Origin: Pararhodobacter sp.
GTDB lineage: Bacteria; Pseudomonadota; Alphaproteobacteria; Rhodobacterales; Rhodobacteraceae
Reading direction: 5' to 3'
Length of the DNA stretch: 64,000 bases
Assembly (NCBI GenBank): GCA_020832665.1
Contig: JAFIEG010000004.1
Span: forward strand, 18,558-82,557
Position numbers and translations under genes: made by a program. Of the stretch, positions 27,122 through 35,870 are shown piece after piece. The first letter of the stretch is position 1, and each line of letters begins with the position of its first letter. The notes under the pieces were generated by a model. That model worked only from the letters and a program-made list of their open reading frames with translations. It was not told the DNA's origin and did no database searches.

Positions 27122-28636
27122 ATGGATTTTTCAGCAGTCGGTGCCGCGGCCGCCGAGGCCCTCACGCTAGCCTCGTTCATTGGAATCGGGGGCGGAGTGC
27201 TTCTGGGCTATGTGGTGGGCGTGATCCCTGGCCTGTCGCGCTCGGTGGCGATTTCCATCGCCATTCCGATGACCTTCTACATGTCGCCCTATATCGCCAT
27301 CTCGTTCCTGATCGGCCTGTCCAAGGGCACGGCGGCGGGTAGCGCGGTCTCGGCGATCCTGCTCAACGCGCCGGGCGAGGCCTCGTCGGCCGCCACCGCG
27401 CTGGATGGCTATCCGATGGCCAAACAGGGCAAGCCCAAGACGGCGCTGCAAATCGGGCTCATTGCCTCGGTGATGGGCGATATCCTGGCCACCATCATCC
27501 TGATCTTCGTGGCCATTCCCTTTGCCCGCGTGGCGCTGTTGTTCGGCCCCTACGAAATGGCGGCGATCCTGGCTTTTGCGCTGGTCTTCATCGCAGGGCT
27601 TTCGGGTGGCAACATCTTCAAGGGGCTCGCGGCCGGCGGGCTGGGTATCTTCCTGGGCACAGTCGGGCTGGACAACCAGACCGGCCTGCCACGGCTGACC
27701 TTCGGCTACACCGAACTGATGGACGGCATGCCGCTGATCGCGGTGGCGATCGGCACGCTGGCGCTGTCGGAGATGTTCGTGCAGTCCGAAAAGCTCCGCT
27801 ATGAGCGCGCCGATATGGCGGTCCAGATGAAGCACGACCCGAATGACCGGATAACCTGGCCGATCTTCCGGCGTATCCTGCCCACGATCCTGCGCGGCAC
27901 CGGCGTGGGCACCTTCGTCGGCGCGCTGCCGGGGCTGGGGCCGTCGGTGGGCTCGTTCATGTCCTACGGGATGGCTCAGAAGGCGGCAGCAGAGCCCGAG
28001 AAATTCGGCAAGGGCGAGCCCAAGGGCATCGCCGCCTCGGAATCGGCCGACAACGCGGTGATTCCGGCGGCGCTGATCCCGCTTTTCGGGCTGGGCATTC
28101 CGGGCAATGTCTCGGCCGCGCTGCTGATCGGGGCGTTCGCCATTCACGGCATCACCGTGGGCCCGCTCTTGCTGCGCGACAACCCCGAGCTTTTATATTC
28201 GATCTTCGCGGGCATGATCCTGGCCTCGATCATCATGCTGGTGCTGGGCTGGTACGGGCTGATGGTGTTCGCCCAGATCACCCGCGTGCCGCCGCATGTG
28301 GTGATCCCCATCGTGATATTCTTCTGCCTGGCCGGGATGATGCTGCAAGGCTACGGCACCTTCGGTCTGGTTATCCTGATGGCCTTTGCGGCGCTGGGAT
28401 ACTTAATGAAGAAATACGACTATTCCTTCGTCACTTTCCTTGTCGCCTTCATCATAACTCCGATGCTCGAACTGAACCTGCGCCAGAGCATCATCCTGTC
28501 GCGGGGGAACTGGGAGATTCTGCTGAATCGCCCCATCGCCCTGGTCTTCATCGTCTGCACGCTGCTGGCGCTTGTGGCGCTGATCCTGCGCACGATCAAG
28601 ACGGGCAAACCGGTCGCCGGTGCCCCGGCGGATTGA
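27122..28636 (+). CDS. tctA: Tripartite tricarboxylate transporter large permease TctA
   Basis: 504 residues, about 12 helices. Family signatures are GYVVGVIPGLSRSVAISIAIP and LIGLSKGTAAGSAVSAILLNAPGEASSAATALDGYPMAKQGK (in segments, residues about 30-105), repeated in the second half as VGTFVGALPGLGPSVGSFMSYG and SADNAVIPAALIPLFGLGIPG. It is the proton- or sodium-coupled channel that accepts ligand from a TctC (Bug) binding protein. It is tightly linked to tctB and followed within 24 bases by two tctC genes. Confidence 0.95.
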   Translation: MDFSAVGAAAAEALTLASFIGIGGGVLLGYVVGVIPGLSRSVAISIAIPMTFYMSPYIAISFLIGLSKGTAAGSAVSAILLNAPGEASSAATALDGYPMAKQGKPKTALQIGLIASVMGDILATIILIFVAIPFARVALLFGPYEMAAILAFALVFIAGLSGGNIFKGLAAGGLGIFLGTVGLDNQTGLPRLTFGYTELMDGMPLIAVAIGTLALSEMFVQSEKLRYERADMAVQMKHDPNDRITWPIFRRILPTILRGTGVGTFVGALPGLGPSVGSFMSYGMAQKAAAEPEKFGKGEPKGIAASESADNAVIPAALIPLFGLGIPGNVSAALLIGAFAIHGITVGPLLLRDNPELLYSIFAGMILASIIMLVLGWYGLMVFAQITRVPPHVVIPIVIFFCLAGMMLQGYGTFGLVILMAFAALGYLMKKYDYSFVTFLVAFIITPMLELNLRQSIILSRGNWEILLNRPIALVFIVCTLLALVALILRTIKTGKPVAGAPAD

Positions 28637-28660
28637 CACCTGAAAGCTAAGGAGAGACCC

Positions 28661-29599
28661 ATGAACAGACGCGCACTCATAGCCGCTGCGGCGGCCATCG
28701 GCACCCTTTTCACGGCACCGATGGCACTGGCCGAGGAATGGCGCCCCAGCCAGCCCATGACCATGGTCATCGGCTTCGCCCCCGGCGGCTCGACCGATAT
28801 TCAGGGCCGCGTGCTGGCGAGGGTGCTCGAGGAACATTTCGGCCAGCCGGTAAATGTGGTCAACCAGCCCGGTGGCGGCGGCGCGGTGGCGCTGACGCGC
28901 TTTCTCAATGCCCAGCCCGACGGCCACACCTTCATGTTCGGCGTGCAGCTTGGCCTGACCTTTTCGCCCATCGTCACCGAAACCGAATACGATATCGACG
29001 ATTTCCGCTATGCCGGCACGCTGGTCGGCGGGCAGTTCGGCGTCGTTGCGCGCGGTGATGCGCCCTATCAGAGTTTCGAGGAGCTGATCGAATACGGGCG
29101 CGAGAACCCGATGACCTATGCCCAGCAACTGCCCATGGACCAGGCGATCATGGAAATCATCGCCGAGCAGGAGGGCATCGACCTGGCCATCGTGCCCACC
29201 GGCGGCGGTGGCGGCATGGCGCCGCTTCTGCTGGGTGGCGAGGTCGATTTCGCCTTTTCGGGCGGCACGCATGCGCAATACACCCCCACCGGCGAGATGA
29301 ATGTGCTTGCCTTCCTGACGCGGGAGCGCTCGCCCTTCTACGAGGATGTTCCGACGCTGGTTGAGCTGGGCTATCCCTATGCGATGGATGATTTCCGCTC
29401 GTTCTTCCTGCCGGGCGGCACGCCTGACGAGATCATTGACGCCTTCGAGAACGCCGCGCGCTTCGCCGTCGAGCACCCCGATTTCGTCGATGTCACGGTC
29501 GACAACACCCTGCACCCGATCGTCTTCATGGACGCAAGCGAAACCGAAGCCACGATACGCGAGATCAGGGAAGCAAACGAAGCCCTGATGGCCAACTGA
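28661..29599 (+). CDS. tctC: TctC/Bug-family periplasmic binding protein, copy 1
   Basis: 312 residues. Signal peptide (LIAAAAAIGTLFTAPMALA), then the Bug-fold hallmarks TMVIGFAPGGSTDIQGRVLA and GQPVNVVNQPGGGGAVAL, and the ligand-loop region IVPTGGGGGMAPLLLGGEVD. Family members bind carboxylates through two water molecules and backbone contacts. It is very similar to the next gene along its whole length, a recent tandem duplication. AGGAGAG precedes the ATG. Confidence 0.92.
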   Translation: MNRRALIAAAAAIGTLFTAPMALAEEWRPSQPMTMVIGFAPGGSTDIQGRVLARVLEEHFGQPVNVVNQPGGGGAVALTRFLNAQPDGHTFMFGVQLGLTFSPIVTETEYDIDDFRYAGTLVGGQFGVVARGDAPYQSFEELIEYGRENPMTYAQQLPMDQAIMEIIAEQEGIDLAIVPTGGGGGMAPLLLGGEVDFAFSGGTHAQYTPTGEMNVLAFLTRERSPFYEDVPTLVELGYPYAMDDFRSFFLPGGTPDEIIDAFENAARFAVEHPDFVDVTVDNTLHPIVFMDASETEATIREIREANEALMAN

Positions 29600-29622
29600 G
29601 TGCAACAGAGAGGAGAAGTAAG

Positions 29623-30561
29623 ATGAAAAGAAGACATTTGATCGCGGCCACCGCCGCGCTTGCCGCGGGGCTGGTCGCCGCCCCGGTTGCGATGGCCGAT
29701 GACTGGCCGACGCGCCCGCTGACCATGGTCATCGGCTTTGCCCCCGGCGGCTCGACCGATATCCAGGGTCGCGTGCTGGCCAATGTGATGGAGGAATATC
29801 TCGGCCAGCCGGTGAATGTGGTCAACCAGCCCGGCGGCGGGTCGGCCGTGGCCTTCACCCGGCTCGCCAACACAGCGGCGGATGGCTACACCTTCCTGTT
29901 CGGCGGCACCACGGCGCTGACCTTCACCCCGATCATCACCGAGGTCGAATACGAGATCGACAATTTCGAGTATCTCGCCGCGGTAGCGGTGGGCCAGAAC
30001 GCCATCGTCACCTCGGCCGAGCAGCCATTTCAGACCTTCGACGAGATCATCGAGCACGGCCGCGAAAACCCGATGACCTATGCCCAGCAGACCGCGCTGG
30101 ACGAGGCCATCATCCGCGCCATCGCTGCCGAGGAAGGGCTTGACCTGGCCATCGTGCCAACCGGCGGCGGCGGCGGCATGGCACCGCTGGTGCTGGGCCG
30201 CGAGGTCGATTTCGCCTATTCGGGCGGCACGCATGCGCAGTACACACCCACCGGTGAGATGGTGGTTGCGGCCTTCATGTCGGCCGAGCGCAGCCCCTTC
30301 TATGAAGATGTGCCCACCCTGATCGAGCTTGGCTACAACTATTCGATCGAGGATTATCGCACCATCATCGTGCCGCAGGGCGTGCCCGACAATGTGCGCG
30401 AGCGCCTGATCGGCGCGGCCGAGCATGCCAGCCAGGCCCAGGCCTTCATCGATATCACCGAGGGCAACACCTTCTTCCCGGTCGTCTTCATCGGCCAGGA
30501 AGAGATGGAAGAAAACGTGCGCCGCATCCGCGCTGCCACCGAAGAGGTGATGGCCGACTGA
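29623..30561 (+). CDS. tctC: TctC/Bug-family periplasmic binding protein, copy 2
   Basis: 312 residues, the same length as copy 1, with a signal peptide (LIAATAALAAGLVAAPVAMA). It shares TMVIGFAPGGSTDIQGRVLA, NVVNQPGGGSAVAF, IVPTGGGGGMAPLVLGREVD and YSGGTHAQYTPTGEM. It differs from copy 1 around residues 60-110 and at the C-terminus, so it may bind a related but different acid. An 11-bp hairpin follows 8 bases after the stop, closing the operon. Confidence 0.92.
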   Translation: MKRRHLIAATAALAAGLVAAPVAMADDWPTRPLTMVIGFAPGGSTDIQGRVLANVMEEYLGQPVNVVNQPGGGSAVAFTRLANTAADGYTFLFGGTTALTFTPIITEVEYEIDNFEYLAAVAVGQNAIVTSAEQPFQTFDEIIEHGRENPMTYAQQTALDEAIIRAIAAEEGLDLAIVPTGGGGGMAPLVLGREVDFAYSGGTHAQYTPTGEMVVAAFMSAERSPFYEDVPTLIELGYNYSIEDYRTIIVPQGVPDNVRERLIGAAEHASQAQAFIDITEGNTFFPVVFIGQEEMEENVRRIRAATEEVMAD

Positions 30562-30569
30562 CGCACCAA

Positions 30570-30600
30570 GGTACCGGCTGTGCGAGCCGCAGCCGGTACC
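30570..30600 (+). terminator. Strong hairpin between tctC copy 2 and the histidine kinase
   Basis: Perfect 11-bp inverted repeat GGTACCGGCTG ... CAGCCGGTACC with a 9-base loop, starting 9 bases after the tctC stop in a convergent gap. No T tract follows on either strand, so it may act as a Rho-assisted or mRNA-stabilising structure. Confidence 0.5.
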
Positions 30601-30703
30601 ACCGACCCCCGATTCCGGTTTGTTCCCGCCGCCGAAAGACCTGCGGCCGCATAACCAGCCGGGAACAACCTCTGGCAAATCCGGTGCGGTTCAAGGTGCC
30701 ATG

Positions 30704-32884
30704 CTATCCGTCCAGAACGCGCCTGACCTTCTCGGCGAGATCCGCGCGACGGTAAGGCTTGCTCAGAAGATTCACGCCGGGGTCAAGCCGCCCCTGATGA
30801 ACTATCGCATCTTCGGCGTAGCCCGAAGTGAAGATAATCCTGAGGTCAGGCTGGCGAAGCCGCGCAGCATCGGCAAGCTGGCGCCCGTTCATGCCACCGG
30901 GCATCACCACGTCGGTGAACAGCAGGTCGAAGTCGTGACCACGCTCCATGATCTCGATTGCGTCAGCACCAGACGCTGCCTCCTTGCAATCGTAGCCAAG
31001 GCTTCTGAGTTGCGAGACGACATGACTTCGCACCATGTCATCATCCTCGACGACAAGGATGCGTTCTGTTCCCCCGATCAATCCGGTATTGGGCACGGAT
31101 GCCGACTCTTGCTTCTCTTTCCTGTCAGCAGCGGGGAAATACAGCTTGACCGACGTGCCCTCGCCAGGTTCCGAGTAGATCCGGGCAAGGCCGTTCGACT
31201 GCTGAACAAACCCCCAGACCATCGACAGGCCCAGCCCTGACCCCTTGCCGACCTCCTTTGTCGTGAAGAAGGGCTCGAACGCCCGTTCCAATACCTCTGG
31301 CGTCATACCGCAGCCATTGTCGGTCACCGATATACTCACATATCCGCCCTCCTTGACCTCCTCGGCGCGCAACAGATCATCCGCCATGAACGTTGCGTTC
31401 GAAGCCGCGATCGTCAATTTCCCGCCATCGGGCATGGCATCGCGCGCGTTGATCACGAGATTGAGGATCGCATTCTCGAACTGGCCCGGATCGACCTCGA
31501 TCGGCCAGACGCCGGGCGCGGCACTCATCTGGATCTGGATATCCTCGTTGATCGTTCGGCAGATCAACCCTTCGAGCCCGGTCAGCACCGCCACCGGGTC
31601 AAGATGCTCGGGCGCAAGCGCCTGGCGGCGTGCGTAAGAAAGCAGGTGACTGGTCAGGGTAGCACCTCGCTCAGCCGCCTGCATCGTGACTTTGGCCAGT
31701 TGCTGCGCCCTTGGGTCCTTGGCGTGGATGTCCGCGAGAGTTTCGGCACTTCCCACGATGATCGTCAGAAGGTTGTTGAAATCGTGGGCGATGCCGCCCG
31801 TCAACTGCCCGACGGCTTCCAGCTTCTGAGATTGGCGCAACTTCTTTTCCAGAGCGCGCAGTTCGGTAACATCAGTCGTGCTGCCGATAAGCCTGATTGC
31901 CTCGCCCGAATGATCGCGCAGAACAAGACCACGCGCCACCACATCCAGCGCCCGACCATCTGCGCAGAGGAATCGATACTCACTGGTCCAGTTGCTTTCG
32001 CCGCTCTCGATCACGGACCGCAGGTTTTCAACCACGCGGTCGCGGTCATCGAGGTGAATCCAGTTTTCCCAGGCGCTCATGTTTGTGTCAAACGCCTCCG
32101 GGCTATAGCCGTAAACGTTCTGCAACGTCTCGTTCCACCAAATCCATTCCGACTTCAGATCTGCATCCCAGATGAGGTCATTGGTCGCACGGCCAAGTAA
32201 TCTGAAACGCTCTTCGCTCACGCGCAGCACGGCGGCGCTGCGTTCCGCTTCTTCGGCCATGGCCGCGCTCAAGATTTCCTGGTCACGGTGTCGTGTGAAA
32301 AAGCCGACAAACAGTACGAAGGCGAAGAAGCTGGCCAGAAACGCAACGATCGCACCCACTTCCGCAATGTCGCGCGGGTCGGTCATGCGCACCAGCACAT
32401 ATGTCGCGATCGGCACCGGAGCCAAGCTGACGAGCAGATCGATCGATCGCTTGAAAAAGCCAAAATTTGTGAACTGGTGAAACATCACCAGCGGGAAAAA
32501 CCAGGTGATGTAGGGAACGATAGCGACCATTTCCTCGGACGCCCTGTAGGCAAGGATGGCAACGGCATTCAGGTAGATTGCAAAAAATACACTCAGGCTC
32601 CCGGTGATCACGCCCGTCGCCATCGCCGGTTGCACCGAGATGAGGATCAGCAAGCCGACGGTCACAAGCGCACAGAGACCAATGAGCCAGACCTCGGCCG
32701 TCGAAACGGCGCCGAGTGCCACTCCAAAGAACACACCAAGCATCGCACCGGAGAACGCAATCAACAGTGCGATCTGGACTGTCTTGCGCGCCTGTCTGCG
32801 GCGGTCTGCGTTCAAATCCAGGGCCGAGGGCATAATCGCTTTCTGTTCGGTTCGCCGGGTCGGCTGTCGATCCTGTCCGAGCAA
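30704..32884 (-). CDS. Hybrid sensor histidine kinase (6-7 TM, PAS, HisKA, HATPase, receiver)
   Basis: 726 residues. The N-terminal membrane domain has about six helices (residues 36-198) and is followed by a short linker. A PAS domain (about 222-345) contains FRLLGRATNDLIWDADL. The HisKA domain has phospho-acceptor H367 in GQLTGGIAHDFNNLL. The ATPase domain has N-box LNLVINARDAMPDGG, DNGCGM, and KGSGLGLSM. The C-terminal receiver has acceptor D658 in LLFTDVVMPGG. A TTG start at 32884 is preferred because GAGGAG lies 8 bases upstream; ATG 32833 is the alternative. It converges on the tct operon and has no adjacent response regulator, so its output partner is elsewhere. A link to carboxylate sensing is only positional. 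Confidence 0.92.
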   Translation of the reverse strand: MLGQDRQPTRRTEQKAIMPSALDLNADRRRQARKTVQIALLIAFSGAMLGVFFGVALGAVSTAEVWLIGLCALVTVGLLILISVQPAMATGVITGSLSVFFAIYLNAVAILAYRASEEMVAIVPYITWFFPLVMFHQFTNFGFFKRSIDLLVSLAPVPIATYVLVRMTDPRDIAEVGAIVAFLASFFAFVLFVGFFTRHRDQEILSAAMAEEAERSAAVLRVSEERFRLLGRATNDLIWDADLKSEWIWWNETLQNVYGYSPEAFDTNMSAWENWIHLDDRDRVVENLRSVIESGESNWTSEYRFLCADGRALDVVARGLVLRDHSGEAIRLIGSTTDVTELRALEKKLRQSQKLEAVGQLTGGIAHDFNNLLTIIVGSAETLADIHAKDPRAQQLAKVTMQAAERGATLTSHLLSYARRQALAPEHLDPVAVLTGLEGLICRTINEDIQIQMSAAPGVWPIEVDPGQFENAILNLVINARDAMPDGGKLTIAASNATFMADDLLRAEEVKEGGYVSISVTDNGCGMTPEVLERAFEPFFTTKEVGKGSGLGLSMVWGFVQQSNGLARIYSEPGEGTSVKLYFPAADRKEKQESASVPNTGLIGGTERILVVEDDDMVRSHVVSQLRSLGYDCKEAASGADAIEIMERGHDFDLLFTDVVMPGGMNGRQLADAARLRQPDLRIIFTSGYAEDAIVHQGRLDPGVNLLSKPYRRADLAEKVRRVLDG

Positions 32885-33265
32885 TGATCGGACTCCTCAA
32901 AGATGCACGATAGATGATTCATTTCTCAAGACAACGCTCAATGGCCGCCGCGGCGATTCGTCCATGCCTTGGCCGGGCGTGGCCACATCGGCGTCGACAG
33001 CATCAAACCGAAGGCGCGCTGCCTTTCGGCTATGGCGATGGCGAACCGGGCCATCCGCAATAGACGAGAGGAACCGCCATTGCCGGGCATTCGGATTGGT
33101 CACGCCCCGCAACGGCCACTGTGCGGAACGAAGCGGATTACGACCGCTTTGCAGGGCCAAAAGGCAGCTCCTCAGTCGAGAGCAAGCAGCCCATCACATG
33201 CTGTGGCAAGAGCCGACTTTGAACCCTATCCCTGCGCGCCGCACTTTGACCCGAAATCTGTGCAA
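32885..33265. other. Intergenic region carrying kinase promoter and a dispersed repeat
   Basis: 381 bases with no gene. The left part is AT-rich and reads on the minus strand TTGTCT-16 bases-TATCGT upstream of the kinase, a possible promoter. The middle holds repeat copy A (separate entry). Remaining frames are not credible. Confidence 0.4.
33087..33165. repeat. Dispersed intergenic repeat, copy A
   Basis: Contains CATTCGGATTGGTCACGCCC followed by a spacer and CTGTGCGGAACGAAGC (33119-33134) and GCTTTG. The same ordered blocks with small changes occur at 63485-63560. No terminal repeats or coding capacity were seen. It looks like a decayed dispersed element of the genome. Confidence 0.55.
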
Positions 33266-34450
33266 TCAGCCTGCCCACCAATCGCGCGGCTTGGCCCGTT
33301 TGGCGCGGCCCGAACGGTCGTCAAGCCACAGCGCCAGCCTCCGCAGCGGCGACAGTGCCAGCTTCAGCCAGAACCGGTTGCGCCATGTGCGGAAATCGCG
33401 GTTGAATGGGCAGACCCGCAGGCAGATCGCGCAGTCGCTGGCCAGTTTCGCCCAGTAGCCAAAGCAGGCTTCGGCATCCGATGTCCATTTGACCACGCCC
33501 TTGATGGCACTGCGGTTGGGGCCACCCTCGGCCGGAGTCCCGAAGGGCAGCGCCTTGACCGGGCAGGCGTCCGCACAGCGCGTGCAGATATCACAGACCT
33601 TGCGCACGCCAACAGGGCGCGGCGTGTCATGGGTCAGCGGCAGATCAGTGAATATCTTCGAAAACCGCAGCCTCGGCCCGAATTCGGGCGTGATCACCAT
33701 CTGGTTGCGCGCATATTCGCCAAGCCCCGCCTTGACCGCAAAGGGAATCACCAGCCCGGTGTCGTTCATCGAGGCCACCGCTCGATACCCTAGGTTGCGG
33801 ATGAACGCCGCCAGTTGCATCACGATTGCCGCCTCATGGCTGTATTCGCGCCCCGTCGCGGCGCCGGCCAACGCCGAGGGATAGGTCTGCACAAGGGGCA
33901 TATCCATCTGATGGCCCAGCACGATGACATGCCCCAGCCCTTCGGGCAGACCAAGCTCGGCCTCGGTGAAATCGCGGGTATCCACGCGGGTTTCATAGAT
34001 CCATCGGGTGTCCATTGCCGTGATCCCGCACAGATCAGCGCCAAAGAACCTGGCCACGCGCTTGATTTCCTCGGCCATGCGCGCAGGGTCTTCGACTCGC
34101 ACCTGTAAAGGGGCGACAGGGGTGTCTTCAGCGATAGGGGCCTGAAACCCCTCGCGCCGACCCTGCGCCGCCGAGCGGTTCGAGACCACATCGCTGATCA
34201 GCCACGCTGCGTTACGAAGGGCAAAGTCGCGCTGCTGGAACCCTTCGCCCTTCCGAGGATTGGCGTCGATGCGGTAGCTGGCAAAGAAGGCATCACTTTG
34301 GGCGCTGCGCACAGAAGGGTCCCAGAAGGCGCGGCTGAAGATGTCGTCACGCTGGCGAAAGCGCGCAAAAGCCGGCGTGGTGACAATGCCTGCGGCGGCA
34401 TCCAGCGCCGGGTCGGGCGGTTGGTTGTGGCCTTGGGGTGGTGGGTGCAT
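33266..34450 (-). CDS. Reductive-dehalogenase-like 4Fe-4S protein (RdhA-like), cytosolic
   Basis: 394 residues from ATG 34450, with GGAGG 4-5 bases upstream; the frame further upstream is non-family sequence. The C-terminal part has two ferredoxin-type cluster motifs, C286-x2-C289-x2-C292-x3-C296-P (VCDICTRCADACP) and C329 ... C340-x2-C343-x3-C347-P (CFGYWAKLASDCAICLRVCP). The CFGYW arrangement and the core VIPFAVKAGLGEYARNQMVITPEFGPRLR plus KIFTDLPLTHD (in segments, residues 234-275) match cobalamin-dependent reductive dehalogenases more closely than queuosine reductase QueG. Y203 in REYSHEA is a candidate catalytic tyrosine. There is no twin-arginine signal, no RdhB anchor and no fused reductase domain, so it should be cytosolic and need an external electron donor. 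Dehalogenation is not proven. Confidence 0.75.
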   Translation of the reverse strand: MHPPPQGHNQPPDPALDAAAGIVTTPAFARFRQRDDIFSRAFWDPSVRSAQSDAFFASYRIDANPRKGEGFQQRDFALRNAAWLISDVVSNRSAAQGRREGFQAPIAEDTPVAPLQVRVEDPARMAEEIKRVARFFGADLCGITAMDTRWIYETRVDTRDFTEAELGLPEGLGHVIVLGHQMDMPLVQTYPSALAGAATGREYSHEAAIVMQLAAFIRNLGYRAVASMNDTGLVIPFAVKAGLGEYARNQMVITPEFGPRLRFSKIFTDLPLTHDTPRPVGVRKVCDICTRCADACPVKALPFGTPAEGGPNRSAIKGVVKWTSDAEACFGYWAKLASDCAICLRVCPFNRDFRTWRNRFWLKLALSPLRRLALWLDDRSGRAKRAKPRDWWAG

Positions 34451-34887
34451 GGGGCCTCCGCGCCAGATCCGACATTCCCCAAATGGCGTGCCGTCAAACG
34501 GAAAGATTGCCTTTTCGGCCTTACTGATCAAGCGGTGTCCAACCCGAGAAACGCCTTCGGACTGGGGACTCTGCTGCACAAATTGGCCCAATGACCGTGC
34601 GCCCTTATCCCCGGACACACTTATCCCGCAGCTTTCGTGACGGCTACGCCGAACGCAGCGTAGCCGTTCAGAGCGGCGATACGGACCTGGCGTTCTGCAA
34701 ACTGACGGCCACACCTGCCTGTCGGCGTGTCATCCGCGCTCATCTAGGGGTCGAGCCGGACCTTCCAGTGTCAATTTCGGCGTAAAAAAAAGGCCAGTGT
34801 TCCTGTGGAATGGTCCCCCTTCGGCGGCGGTCTGGCAGGCACCTTGGCACATGCGCTCCCACATCGCTGGCGCGCGCCAGGTCGGCG
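34451..34887. other. Gene-free region between tetR and the RdhA-like gene
   Basis: 437 bases. It contains a perfect 10-bp inverted repeat at 34640-34667 and an A8 run (34786-34793) just downstream of the tetR 3' end. No coding sequence is supported. Confidence 0.45.
34640..34667. repeat. 10-bp perfect inverted repeat
   Basis: ACGGCTACGC, an 8-base loop (CGAACGCA), then GCGTAGCCGT. There is no T tract on either side. It lies between tetR and the RdhA-like gene, both on the minus strand. It could be a transcript-end structure, a regulator site or an intergenic palindromic element. Confidence 0.6.
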
Positions 34888-35544
34888 TCACATTCTGCTT
34901 TTGCGTGGCGACAGCGATGCCACGACGTGGTCTGCAAATACGCGCGCAATCTCGTTACCATCGCGCTCGCCATCGTCCGAGAACCAGCGATTAACCCCGT
35001 TGATCGCACCCATGAAGAAAAATACCGCCAGTTTCGGATCACAGGGCGCGATCTCGCCGTCGTCCATCGCCTGCGCCAGCAGTTCTCGCAGGCGGGTATC
35101 GATTGCGCGGCGGCGCTGCTGGATGCGTTCCGTATCTTCCGGGGTCATCGAATAATACTCGGTCAGCACCACACATGTGCCCAACGCGGTTGTGGTGCGG
35201 TCGATGTATCCTTCGGCAAACCCGGCGATCCGATCAAGCGCGCTGCCACCCCGCCTCTCTGCCTCGGCGAGCGCCTCTTCGGCCATGCCGACGGCCATGC
35301 GGTGGCATTCGTACAGAATTTCCTGCTTGCTGCGAACATAGCGATACAGCATCGGCTTGGTCACCGACAACTCGCGCGCGATCTCGTCCAGTGTGGTGCG
35401 GTGAAATCCCTTTCGGCCAAAGGCCCGCCCCGCAGCCTGGATCAGCGAGAGGCGGCGGATGTCGTGGCGCCTCGAGCTGCCCTCCGGGGCGGTGTGCCAG
35501 GCGTCGGCGATCTCGTCGCGGTTGTCGTTTTCCTGATCGGTCAT
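34888..35544 (-). CDS. TetR-family regulator (catabolic island, copy 1)
   Basis: 218 residues. The N-terminal helix-turn-helix is AGRAFGRKGFHRTTLDEIA, then LSVTKPMLYRYVRSKQEILYE (about 38-78), followed by a helical ligand domain. It resembles the second TetR at 58692-59357, both having the pattern (T)LD(E/D)-A-L-V-K-LYRYVR-K. It is divergent from the SDR-ligase-thiolase-TRAP operon and probably represses it through the dyad at 35708-35723. Regulators of this type often sense acyl-CoAs, which would suit its neighbours. Confidence 0.88.
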   Translation of the reverse strand: MTDQENDNRDEIADAWHTAPEGSSRRHDIRRLSLIQAAGRAFGRKGFHRTTLDEIARELSVTKPMLYRYVRSKQEILYECHRMAVGMAEEALAEAERRGGSALDRIAGFAEGYIDRTTTALGTCVVLTEYYSMTPEDTERIQQRRRAIDTRLRELLAQAMDDGEIAPCDPKLAVFFFMGAINGVNRWFSDDGERDGNEIARVFADHVVASLSPRKSRM

Positions 35545-35673
35545 CGGTGTCGGGCGATCCTGTGCGTTGATGTGATTTCTTCCGCCGAAAGGCGATCAAG
35601 GTCAATCCTTGCCCCCGCCGATGCCGGTGCAGCGGCGGCATGAAAGAACACCGCCAGCACCGTGACAAGCCTG

Positions 35674-35723
35674 TTGACACAACAAGCAGTGCTGGTTAGC
35701 GTCTGGTGTTACTGGCGGGTAAC
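35674..35723 (+). promoter_or_regulatory. Candidate promoter and TetR operator of the plus-strand catabolic operon
   Basis: A -35-like TTGACA at 35674-35679 is followed after 17 bases by TAGCGT. Just downstream, GTTACTGGCGGGTAAC (35708-35723) is a 5+5 bp dyad with a 6-base spacer, the general form used by TetR regulators of acyl-CoA metabolism. A site here would block transcription of the operon beginning at 35871. Confidence 0.5.
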
Positions 35724-35870
35724 TTCACGCTGAGGCCGGGTTGCCACCTGCCCAAGGCAGGAAGCAAATTCACATTAAGACACTGTTATTACGTCTGAGT
35801 TGTCTGGCATCCGCAGCGAGGGCGCGGTGACCGCAAGGGCCGTGCCCCGATGCGCAAGGGAGGGAACAAT

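Noticed and set aside
33266..34450. Epoxyqueuosine reductase QueG
   Set aside because: It shares the two-cluster ferredoxin layout, but the CFGYW second-cluster start and TDLPL segment are RdhA-like and the C-terminal QueG repeat region is absent.
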